Shown here: positions 1 to 8,688 of the stretch, piece by piece
Layout of the letters: the number at the start of each line of letters is the position of its first letter
Numbering within the stretch: the first letter of the stretch is position 1
Origin: Leptoclinus maculatus
Taxonomy: Eukaryota; Chordata; Actinopteri; Perciformes; Stichaeidae
Reading direction: 5' to 3'
Length of the DNA: 64,000 nt
NCBI GenBank assembly: GCA_032191485.1
Contig: JAVDOI010000020.1
Span: 4,672,871-4,736,870 of the forward strand
Notes under the pieces: generated by a model
Database searches by the model: none
What the model was told of the DNA's origin: nothing
Seen by the model: only the letters and a program-made list of their open reading frames with translations
Made by a program: the position numbers and the translations under genes

Positions 1-1320
1 ATTGAGTGTAACATACATATTTATGCACAGGTCTTACACACACACACACTTACAATCAAACACACACACTTACAATCAAACACACATGATTGCCCTTAGT
101 CTCTACCCCCCAAAATGTGTGATACGAGTCTGATCTACGAAGAAAGTTCTCTCTTGGCAAAGTACAGCAAAGTGTAATTAAATGGAGGCTGTTTCCCCTG
201 CCAAATCAAAGATTGTTCTACTGGTGGCTGGAGGGTAAGTGGCAGCATATACTGTGTGTCATATTGATGACTTTGGTAGTTACAATTTTTAATAAGTTAA
301 AATGATATATAGGGACTAGGGGTGTCAAGATACCAAAAATTCAGTAGTCGGTGCCAATACCAGTAAAATAACACGATTCTCGATGCCAATTTCGATACCA
401 CGGTAAAAAAAAAAGGATTTTCTAAGATTCCATGTACTTGAACTTGAAACATTAACTTCTTTATTAAAATATTTGAAAAATATCAAAATGTCATAAGACA
501 TACAAAACATGTGCAATAGAGCATAGCACAACATAATAAAGTGCAATGAATGGTCATAGTGCAACAACTAGTGTCCCCAGACACATTCCAGACTTCCAGG
601 CATCTTTTCAAAAGGTACTGTGCAAAAACAACAACAGTGTAGTAATCTATAGCCACATAGGAAGTGCTATCTTAAGATGTAATTGACTTTTTATTAATAT
701 GATTCATCCTCATTTAAGTTTCATTCTCTTTGATGATTTCTTTCCTTATATTGAGCTAAGAGTGTTTTGATCTCAGATATCGATATATTCTTTACATGTA
801 ATCTCATATATTTAGTGTAAATTTAATGATGATAGCCATAATGTGTTTTTCTATCATTTATCAATATGTAGTCATATGTGCTTCTATGTTGTACTGAATG
901 GAAAAGACAAGTTCATTAATTCATTTTGGGTTCAACTTACTCTGATAATTGTCAGAGTCGGCATAGTAAACAGGTTGTAAGTGCAGAAACTGCAACTATA
1001 GTAATTGTTAGAGGGACGTCCTGTTCAATAAAAGCCAGACAGAAACCTTCATAGGGAAGAAAGTGTTCATTTAAAAGAACAAGTCTGTCAGAAAAGATAA
1101 GACTAAACTGCTTTAACCAATGAATTGAGAATGATTAGTTTTCTACTGTATATGGACCAGGAGGTTATAGATGAATGAATATGAAACTGCATGTAGTCAA
1201 CTACTGTTGCTAACACACTCCCATCGGCCCAGAGTTATTTATTTATTAATTTCTTGCAGTCATTATATTGCCTTCACTTTTATTTTGAAATATTCTTCTT
1301 TCCGGGTTACCTGTAACACA
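1..1320. other. Left flank of the snRNA array, no gene seen
   Basis: No protein or RNA gene was recognised here. The start holds short CA runs (about 40-90) interleaved with a repeated TTACAATCAAA motif. A dispersed-repeat-like stretch begins near 313. The rest is AT-rich single-copy-looking sequence. Short open frames here have no recognisable composition or splice context. Confidence 0.5.
313..600. repeat. Dispersed repeat fragment, possibly hAT-like
   Basis: The stretch starts with TAGGGGTGTCAAGATACC and continues with several 'gataccaatt'-like phrases and a poly-A run. GGGGTGTCAA-type ends are common on fish hAT-family elements, so a degenerate non-autonomous DNA element is the likeliest reading. 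No transposase frame and no matching second terminal repeat were found, so the boundaries are approximate and the family is a guess. Confidence 0.3.
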
Positions 1321-1431
1321 ATAACACAAAGTTTCAGGCCTGCTAACAGATTGAGACTTTTTATAACTACTAACATCATGTTAACTTCTCTCAAAAGAAC
1401 ATTGTCATGGTTTGATTTTGAACAAGTAGAG

Positions 1432-1620
1432 GGGGTGCACCGTTCCTGGAGGTTCTGCAATACCAGGTCGATGCGTGGAGTGGACGGAGCAAGCCCCTAT
1501 TCCATCTCCCTATTCCAAAAATCAATTTAATATATGGTCCCCGGGTAGGGGACGTATCAGATATTAAACTGATAAGAACAGATACTACACTTGATCTTAG
1601 CCAAAAGGCCGAGAAGCGAT
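1432..1620 (-). ncRNA. rnu2: U2 small nuclear RNA, copy 1
   Basis: Read on the minus strand from 1620, the sequence begins ATCGCTTCTCGGCCTTTTGG and contains the branch-point recognition region with GTGTAGTATC. It also has the Sm site ATTTTTGG and the 3' stem ending GGAACGGTGCACC. The length of about 189 nt matches vertebrate U2. Stem IIa reads GTCCCC...GGGGAC where I recall GTCCTC...GAGGAC, a compensated pair change. U2 base-pairs with the intron branch site in the major spliceosome. A PSE-like element lies 42-60 bp upstream. The exact mature 3' end is uncertain by a few bases. Confidence 0.96.
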
Positions 1621-1661
1621 ACTGCAGCCCTGTCGGAGGTGCGGATGCCATTCTCCGCACA

Positions 1662-1680
1662 GCCAAAGTCACTCATGGTT
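1662..1680 (-). promoter_or_regulatory. PSE-like element of U2 copy 1
   Basis: On the minus strand this reads AACCATGAGTGACTTTGGC. It is centred about 50 bp upstream of the U2 start, the usual place for the SNAPc-binding proximal sequence element of snRNA genes. The second copy has the same element at 5229-5247 with small changes. The call rests on position plus loose consensus. Confidence 0.55.
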
Positions 1681-2057
1681 TTAATATTTGTGTCAGTACA
1701 GATTAACTCGATGGGACAGACACAAAACAGCAAAACACAGAAGATGACGAAAAAGATCAGAAAACGGAAGCAAAATCGGTTATTTTAACAAAAAGTAATG
1801 TTGTCTCGTGTGCGGCTACAGAGCGCTTCCTGGTCACGTGGTACAATCTAGTCCAATAGGAATTCAAGACTCAAGAGTTATCTTATTTACTAACGGAGAG
1901 ACTGTTATAACTTCTAGTTTAAACAAATGTAATGTCAACTGACTTATAAATGCAATCAGAACTTTTCAAATCATATAATTAGTCCGCTCTGATAGGATAT
2001 GAGGGAGAAAAGTAATGTTTGATCTGTTCACTTCCGGGCGGACAACAAACAGCGCTC

Positions 2058-2073
2058 CAGCGCCCTCTAGTGG
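2058..2073 (-). promoter_or_regulatory. CTCF-like motif, unit 1 site A
   Basis: The minus strand reads CCACTAGAGGGCGCTG, which fits the vertebrate CTCF core CCASYAGRKGGCRS at every position. It lies between the U2 and U1 genes. Occupancy cannot be judged from sequence. Confidence 0.6.
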
Positions 2074-2490
2074 AGAACAGAGGAAACTTACATTATAAGC
2101 ACTATACATCACTATCCAGTAAGACACTTACTAGAATATACATTTCTCCTGGTATTCCCCTGAAAAAGATGATACATGAGATGAAAATATATGCATTTCA
2201 AATAATGTAAATGTGTTTTGTTGGACTATCATAATCATGAATTCACATTATTTATAGGGACCCCAAAACTGCTGTTACTTCATGTTGTATTTGTATACAT
2301 TTATATGTTTCTATAATCACACTACTCTGTGCTGTTGGATCTGTTTGTACAACGTATTCTGTAACATTTTACGTTTCTTGTTGAACTGGTTTACACAGTT
2401 TCTGTATCTTATTTAACACAAAATACTTCTATGAACTACAGTATATATTCATTGATAATTCAGATATCACTTTTTTTTTAACAATGACAT

Positions 2491-2654
2491 CAGGGGAGAG
2501 CGCGAACGCAGTCCCCCACTACCACAAATTTTGCAGTCGAGATTTCTACATTTGAGAAATTCGCAAAGGTCAGCTCAGCCTCAGTGCAATGGCCAAGCCT
2601 CGCCTTGGGTGAACCACCTTCATGATCATGGTATCTCCCCTGCCAGGTAAGTAT
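2491..2654 (-). ncRNA. rnu1: U1 small nuclear RNA (variant), copy 1
   Basis: Read on the minus strand from 2654, the RNA begins ATACTTACCTGGCAGGGGAG, the 5' splice-site recognition sequence. It contains the Sm site AATTTGTGG and ends with the intact stem IV, CGCGCTCTCCCCTG. The length is exactly 164 nt, as for vertebrate U1. Stems II and III differ from canonical U1, but the changes keep base pairing. The U1-70K loop has ATCATGAAGG where I recall ATCACGAAGG. A PSE-like element and a ZNF143-type distal element lie upstream at the expected distances, so this looks like a working gene. Confidence 0.96.
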
Positions 2655-2700
2655 GAGTTGTAAATGGTCGACAGAGGGACGTGATCCAGCTACATACAAG

Positions 2701-2720
2701 TCAGAGTCAAGGTGTAGAAG
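2701..2720 (-). promoter_or_regulatory. PSE of U1 copy 1
   Basis: The minus strand reads CTTCTACACCTTGACTCTGA, a good match to the snRNA proximal sequence element (core CACCNTNAC). It starts 47 bp upstream of the U1 5' end. No TATA box follows, as expected for a Pol II snRNA gene. Confidence 0.75.
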
Positions 2721-2838
2721 AAGAAAGCATCGATAACGTTTTAGGTTAAGCATAATGACTAAAAGACACGAAACTCGTGCAGCAGTGGAATAACATCATT
2801 TAAAAAAAACGTCAACATGAGTGGAGTATTATTGCACT

Positions 2839-2857
2839 TTCCCATCATGCTTTGCGG
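2839..2857 (+). promoter_or_regulatory. ZNF143/STAF-type distal element of U1 copy 1
   Basis: The plus strand reads TTCCCATCATGCTTTGCGG, fitting the STAF/ZNF143 consensus TCCCANNATGC followed by GCG. It lies about 185-203 bp upstream of U1, the usual position of the distal sequence element that activates SNAPc-dependent promoters. Confidence 0.7.
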
Positions 2858-3423
2858 CACCGTTTGAATGTCAAGCGGCAAGTTACTTCTGGAAAGGTTT
2901 TGTTTTTCACTTTTGCGAACGAATACATTGGCGCTTAATAAACTACTGTAGGTTTTGTTTTATTCCTTAAGTATCACTTGTTATAAATGCAGCGTAAACC
3001 TTTGTGGGTTTCACTCTTTGCTTTCACGTCACTTCTCAACTACAGGACGTGTACCGTGATATACCCAACACTGAAAACTACAGTATATTATTATATAGGT
3101 AGTTATGAGTCTGTAACGTCCCAAAGAGAAGCCGAAATAAATCTAAATTAACAGATTGAGCAGTTTTTTTAGTACTGTACTGAACATCCAGCAGGACCAA
3201 AACACAACCTAGTTATTTGTCCCATTTTTACTTAGTATGTTCTCTTGTCAACAAACGAAATGCCACGCACTACTTCATTGTAATGAGCGGTGAAAGACAG
3301 CCTATGAGAGCCTTCACCGCTAAAGACGGAATAATAAAACATGCCAAACAAACCAAAGTGACAAAATACTGCAACGATGCCACATTAAAGTGGTTTAAAT
3401 AAGGCGATCACATAATGAGCTTT

Positions 3424-3438
3424 GGCGCCATCTGGTGG
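3424..3438 (-). promoter_or_regulatory. CTCF-like motif, unit 1 site B
   Basis: The minus strand reads CCACCAGATGGCGCC, matching the CTCF core. It lies upstream of U1 and points the same way as site A. Confidence 0.6.
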
Positions 3439-3890
3439 AGACCATAACTTAACGAGCCCACACCCTTTACGTTTATGCAAACCCCATTTAATGCCACTTA
3501 AAACAGCTACAGTTGCTCATCTTTACATATTTTTGAACGACAGTTCAATGATTGATAATAAGCCACAAATGTAATTAATATATTGTGAGGCTCAGAAATT
3601 AGCTACGTCATGGGCTACGCCCCACTTTACGAGGGCTGCAAGACTATTTTGTCAATTTAGCTATATCAATTACCATTAACCTACTTTGAAAAGTCATGTT
3701 TTCTTTACCTTCAGCTGCAACTGTATCCACACAAATGTGTTTTAAAGAAGTGACATTAATGAGCTCCAAAAGTCTGCAAAAAAGTTGTACATGCAGAAAG
3801 CTCACCTGGGATGAAGACAGTCGAGGGCCGACCTGCGCCATTAATGACACAACATCTCATCCCCGAAACTCGAAATAAATTGTATCCAAG

Positions 3891-4093
3891 CCATGTCAAG
3901 GTCATTCCTGCTGCAGAGCCCGACGTATTCCACAAAGGTATTTATAAATATACTACAGAGCTCATATATTTACTAATAGAGTTATGTTTACATTGCCTGT
4001 GTCGAGCAAAGGTAGCGGGCAAGCGCCGAAATAAGGAAAACACTTCTTAACTACTGACGAAATACACGTGTGCAGATCTGCCGGTATGCAAAT
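3891..4093 (-). promoter_or_regulatory. Orphan snRNA-type promoter elements, unit 1
   Basis: On the minus strand 3891-3910 reads CAGGAATGACCTTGACATGG, sharing ACCTTGAC with the U1 PSE. An octamer ATGCAAAT sits at 4086-4093, about 190 bp further upstream. This spacing copies the distal plus proximal layout of snRNA promoters. A start would be predicted near 3843, but the sequence below it is not U1, U2, U4, U5, U6, U7, U11, U12 or 7SK as far as I can recognise. The copy 2 counterpart is at 7308-7510. Confidence 0.35.
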
Positions 4094-4613
4094 TAACCGG
4101 ATCTAGTATAAACTAGCCTACCGGTATAAAAACAATGAACTAGACATATTTAAAAGCAACAATAAGGTTGTTAAACAAACTTTGTGCCACAAAAGAGAAA
4201 ATAAAAATTGCAACAATTAAATTAAATGACAAGAGTCAACGATGTGCCTTTACATAAGCCGGTTGTTGCTAAATGTTCTCATCCTATAAGTTAGATATAT
4301 GGTTAGATATGGTACACTAGTCTGGTACACATAGTCTGTCTAGCAGACTGCATTGTGAGCTGGAGGTGATGAGCCAGTAAACAAACAACCAACAACAAAC
4401 CTACCTATAGGACATCTCTGTATTGCAACGCTTCGTTAGTCACCGCTGGACCCAACACTATCAATATCTATCATTCAACATGCCTTTAGTTTCTACATCC
4501 CTGTTGGATGAAAAGCATGGATTGGCATGATTGTGTGATCAAAATATTGTGTTTGTATTGAACATTTCCAGTCTGTTATTGCTTCTTTATGAGTTCTGCA
4601 GCCACAATGATTA

Positions 4614-4887
4614 TTCATTACATTACATTACAGTCATTTAGCAGACGCTTTTATCCAAAGCGACTTACAGTAAGTGTATTCAACAAGAGAACTACTAGTC
4701 ACCAGAAGTCATAAGTACATCACCTTTTCCAAACAAGCATCTAAGAGCATAAACCAGAGCAAATGTCCAGTGCAGAAACAAACGAATACAATAAGTGCAA
4801 CAAACTAATACAAATACAATAAGTGCTAAGTGGACAGTTTAATCATATTACTACCTCAAAACTGATGAGCAACAGCCAATAACAACA
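4614..4887. repeat. Spacer between snRNA units with a teleost interspersed repeat
   Basis: This segment separates the two tandem units and has no counterpart after unit 2. Its start (about 4621-4684) contains CATTACATTACA followed by GCAGACGCTTTTATCCAAAG and CGACTTACA, a phrase found in very many fish interspersed repeats. The family (SINE/LINE tail or DNA element) was not settled. The rest shows no gene. Confidence 0.6.
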
Positions 4888-4998
4888 ATAACACAAAGTT
4901 TCAGGCCTGCTAACATATTGAGACTTTTTATAACTACTAACATCATGTTAACTTCTCTCAAAAGAACATTGTCATGGTTTGATTTTGAACAAGTAGAG

Positions 4999-5187
4999 GG
5001 GGTGCACCGTTCCTGGAGGTTCTGCAATACCAGGTCGATGCGTGGAGTGGACGGAGCAAGCCCCTATTCCATCTCCCTATTCCAAAAATCAATTTAATAT
5101 ATGGTCCCCGGGTAGGGGACGTATCAGATATTAAACTGATAAGAACAGATACTACACTTGATCTTAGCCAAAAGGCCGAGAAGCGAT
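4999..5187 (-). ncRNA. rnu2: U2 small nuclear RNA, copy 2
   Basis: The body is identical, as far as I can see, to the U2 at 1432-1620, with the same 5' end (ATCGCTTCTCGG), Sm site and 3' stem. Flanking sequence differs at scattered positions, including one in the PSE-like element (5229-5247). Identity of the RNA against drift in the flanks points to selection or gene conversion. Confidence 0.96.
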
Positions 5188-5624
5188 ACTGCAGCCCTGT
5201 CGGAGGTGCGGATGCCATTCTCCGCACAGCCAAAGTCACTCTCGGTTTTAATATTTGTGTCAGTACAGATAAACTCGATGGGACAGAAACAAAACAGCAA
5301 AACACAGAAGATGACGAAAAAGATCAGAAAACGGAAGCAAAATCGGTTATTTTAACAAAAAGTAATGTTGTCTCGTGTGCGGCTACAGAGCGCTTCCTGG
5401 TCACGTGGTACAATCTAGTCCAATAGGAATTCAAGACTCAAGAGTCATCTTATTTACTAACGGAGAGACTGTTATAACTTCTAGTTTAAACAAATGTAAT
5501 GTCAACTGACTTATAAATGCAATCAGAACTTTTCAAATCATATAATTAGTTCGCTCTGATAGGATATGAGGGAGAAAAGTAATGTTTGATCTGTTCACTT
5601 CCGGACGGACAACAAACAGCGCTC

Positions 5625-5640
5625 CAGCGCCCTCTAGTGG
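5625..5640 (-). promoter_or_regulatory. CTCF-like motif, unit 2 site A
   Basis: This is the same 16-bp motif and orientation as site A in unit 1 (2058-2073). It is unchanged between copies although neighbouring bases vary. Confidence 0.6.
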
Positions 5641-6062
5641 AGAACAGAGGAAACTTACATTATAAGCACTATACATCACTATCCAGTAAGACACTTACTA
5701 GAATATACATTTCTCCTGGTATTCCCCTGAAAAAGATGATACATGAGATGAAAATATATGCATTTCAAATAATGTAAATGTGTTTTGTTGGACTATCATA
5801 ATCATGAATTCACATTATTTATAGGGATCCCAAAACTGCTGTTACTTCATGTTGTATTTGTATACATTTATATGTTTCTATAATCACACTACTCTGTGCT
5901 GTTGGATCTGTTTGTACAACGTATTCTGTAACATTCTGTACCATTTTACGTGCCTTGTTGAACTGGTTTACACATCGTTTCTGTGTCACAATAGACTTAT
6001 ATGAACTACATTATATATATGCATTGATAATTCAGATATTACTTATTTTTGAACAATGACAT

Positions 6063-6226
6063 CAGGGGAGAGCGCGAACGCAGTCCCCCACTACCACAAA
6101 TTTTGCAGTCGAGATTTCTACATTTGAGAAATTCGCAAAGGTCAGCTCAGCCTCAGTGCAATGGCCAAGCCTCGCCTTGGGTGAACCACCTTCATGATCA
6201 TGGTATCTCCCCTGCCAGGTAAGTAT
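6063..6226 (-). ncRNA. rnu1: U1 small nuclear RNA (variant), copy 2
   Basis: This is the second 164-nt U1 gene, carrying the same altered but base-paired stems II and III as the copy at 2491-2654. The PSE (6273-6292) and ZNF143-type element (6411-6429) are retained at the same spacing. Downstream on the minus strand GTTCAAAAATAAGT resembles the snRNA 3' box. Confidence 0.96.
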
Positions 6227-6272
6227 GAGTTGTACATGGTCGACAGAGGGAAGTGATCCAGCTACATACAAG

Positions 6273-6292
6273 TCAGAGTCAAGGTGTAGAAG
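6273..6292 (-). promoter_or_regulatory. PSE of U1 copy 2
   Basis: The sequence is the same as the copy 1 PSE, CTTCTACACCTTGACTCTGA on the minus strand, 47 bp upstream of the U1 start. Confidence 0.75.
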
Positions 6293-6410
6293 AAGAAAGC
6301 ATCGATAACGTTTTAGGTTAAGCATAATGACTAAAAGACACGAAACTCGTGCAGCAGTGGAATAACATCATTTAAAAAAAACGTCAACATGAGTGGAGTA
6401 TTATTGCACT

Positions 6411-6429
6411 TTCCCATCATGCTTTGCGG
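6411..6429 (+). promoter_or_regulatory. ZNF143/STAF-type distal element of U1 copy 2
   Basis: TTCCCATCATGCTTTGCGG is repeated here at the same distance from U1 as in copy 1. Confidence 0.7.
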
Positions 6430-7005
6430 CACCGTTTGAATGTCAAGCGGCAAGTTACTCTGGAAAGGTTTTGTTTTTCACTTTTGCGAACGAATACATT
6501 AGCGCTTAATAAACTACTGTATGTTTTGTTTTATTCCTTAAGTATCACTTGTTATAAATGTAGCGTAAACCTTTGCGGGTTCCACTCTTTGCTTTCACGT
6601 CACTTCTCAACTACAGGAGGACGTGTACCGTGATATACCCAACACTGAAAACTACAGTATATTATTATATAGGTAGTTATGATTCTGTAAAGTCCTAAAG
6701 AGAAGCCGAAATAAATCTAAATTAAGCCAAATTAACAGATTGAGCAGTTTTTTAAGTACTGTACTGAACATCCAGCAGGACCAAAACACGCCTCGTTATT
6801 TGTCCCATTTTTACTTAGTATGTTCTCTTGTCAACAAACGAAATGCCACGCACTACTTCATTGTAATGAGCGGTGAGAGACAGCCTATGAGAGCCTTCAC
6901 CGCTAAAGACGGAATAATAAAACATGCCAAACAAACCAAAGCGACAAAATACTGCGACGATGCCACATTAAAGTGGTTTAATAAGGCGATCACATAATGA
7001 GCTTT

Positions 7006-7020
7006 GGCGCCATCTGGTGG
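7006..7020 (-). promoter_or_regulatory. CTCF-like motif, unit 2 site B
   Basis: The minus strand reads CCACCAGATGGCGCC, identical to site B of unit 1. Confidence 0.6.
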
Positions 7021-8039
7021 AGACCATAACTTAACGAGCCAACACTTCACGAGGGCTGCGAGACTATTTTGTCAATTTAGCTATATCAATTACCATTAAC
7101 CTACTTTGAAAAGTCATGTTTTCTTTACCTTCAGCTGCAACTGTATCCACACAAATGTGTTTTAAAGAAGTGACATTAATGAGCTACAAAAGTTTGTAAA
7201 CTTTTCCATGCAGAAAGCTCACCTGGGATGAAGACAGTCGAGGGCCGACCTGCGCCATTAATGACACAACATCTCGTCCCCGAAACTCGAAATAAATTGT
7301 ATCCAAGCCATGTCAAGGTCATTCCTGCTGCAGAGCCCGACGTATTCCACAAAGGTCTTCATAAATATACTACAGAGCTCATATATTTACTAATAGAGTT
7401 ATGTTTACATTGCCTGTGTCGAGCAAAGGTAGCGGGCAAGCGCCGAAATAAGGAAAACACTTGTTAACTACTGACGAAATACACGTGTGCAGATCTGCCG
7501 GTATGCAAATTAACCGGATCTAGTATAAACTAGCCTACCGGTATGAAAACAATGAACTAGAGATATTTAAAAGCAACAATAAGGTTGTTAAACAAACTTT
7601 GTGCCACAAAAGAGAAAATAAAAATTGCAACAATTAAATTAAATGACAAGAGTCAACGATGTGCCTTTACATAAGCCGGTTGTTGCTAAATGATCTCATC
7701 CTATAAGTTAGATATACGGTTAGATATGGTACACTAGTACACTAGTCTGGTACACAGTCTGTTTAGCAGACTGCATTGTGAGCTGGAGGTGATGAGCCAG
7801 TAAATAATACGACCAACAATAAACCTACCCATGACATCTCTGTATTGCAACGCTTCGTTAGTCACCGCTGGACCCAACACTATCTATCAATATCTATCAT
7901 TCAACATGCCTTTAGTTTCTACATCCCTGTTGGATGAAAAGCATGGATTGGCATGAACTCATATGTGTGATCAAATATTGTGTTTGTATTGAACATTTCC
8001 AGTCTGTTATTGTTCCCTCATGAGTTCTGCAGCCACAAT

Positions 8040-8048
8040 GATTAATCC
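8040..8048 (+). promoter_or_regulatory. CRX/OTX-type motif upstream of cabp4
   Basis: GATTAATCC joins two TAATC-type half sites, the preferred site of K50 homeodomain proteins such as CRX and OTX. It lies about 430 bp upstream of the probable first splice donor of cabp4, a photoreceptor gene, and spans the edge of snRNA unit 2. A 9-bp motif can occur by chance. Confidence 0.4.
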
Positions 8049-8688
8049 AACACAATATGAACAATGATGTCACCAGCCCACCTGAAAACACTTTCTAACT
8101 GCAGAGCCAGGAGCAACTCTACAAGGCTAAATGAACAATGTGAAAACTTTACGGAAATTAAGAGACTCATTGCATTTGCAGGAGCCTCCAATTAAAGACA
8201 TTTAAAGCTGGGGTTTAAACCAGAGGAAATTGACCTCTTGAAGGACACATCAGTCACACTGCTGCTAAACGTTTTGCTTTCTAATCGTTGGCTGCAAGTT
8301 TAGCCAGGTATTACCTGTTAAGCCTCTGTGACTGAAGGAGGTCAAGAGTAGAAGGGAAGAACACAACGGACAGGAGAGTGCACAGCCATTCACAACACAA
8401 GTGGAGCACCACTCAAGGAGGACAAGAAGGACTCAACGTCTTGTTGTTTTCTTTCCTCACCATTTAGGAGAGGGAATTAAGGTAAGCAAATTGCAGTGAA
8501 GTAACTGGATTTATAATTAAGATGTTGGAGATCAAAGATTTGCAGTAAAACCAAATCAATTACGTTTGGTAAACATGATTTTGATCTTCTTGCAACTTTT
8601 CCTTTTGCGTCCCATTTATCCCATTTATAATATCCAACGTTCATGTATATAGTGTAACTGTAGGCCCATGACTTTGTTTATCCACAGC
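8049..8688 (+). other. cabp4: cabp4 upstream region and probable 5' leader exon
   Basis: The region has no coding frame. A consensus splice donor (AAG|GTAAGC) follows 8481 and the coding exon begins behind an acceptor at 8687, so a noncoding first exon ending at 8481 is likely. The transcription start was not located. Confidence 0.45.

Larger units (their letters stand above)
1321..4613. repeat. Tandem snRNA unit, copy 1
   Basis: This segment is near-identical to 4888-8044 in the same orientation. The offset is 3567 bp over most of its length. It carries one U2 gene and one U1 gene on the minus strand plus their promoters. Copy 1 has about 162 bp (roughly 3460-3620) that copy 2 lacks. The two copies differ by scattered substitutions and small indels, so the duplication is not brand new, yet the snRNA bodies look identical. 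Homology ends at ATGATTA (4607-4613). Confidence 0.9.
4888..8044. repeat. Tandem snRNA unit, copy 2
   Basis: This is the second copy of the U2-U1 unit, in direct orientation to 1321-4613. It lacks the stretch corresponding to about 3460-3620 of copy 1. Its right edge (ATGATTA, 8038-8044) abuts the upstream region of cabp4. Confidence 0.9.

Noticed and set aside
1391..1672. Open frame on the minus strand overlapping U2 (also 4958-5305)
   Set aside because: It is the U2 gene read as protein. The repeat in the second copy reflects the duplicated snRNA, not a coding gene.
2490..2753. Open frame on the minus strand overlapping U1 (also 6062-6325)
   Set aside because: It runs through the U1 RNA and its promoter, with no protein family resemblance.
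3217..4050. Open frames shared by both tandem units
   Set aside because: They are preserved only because the whole unit is duplicated. Codon composition and lack of start context or splice sites give no support.
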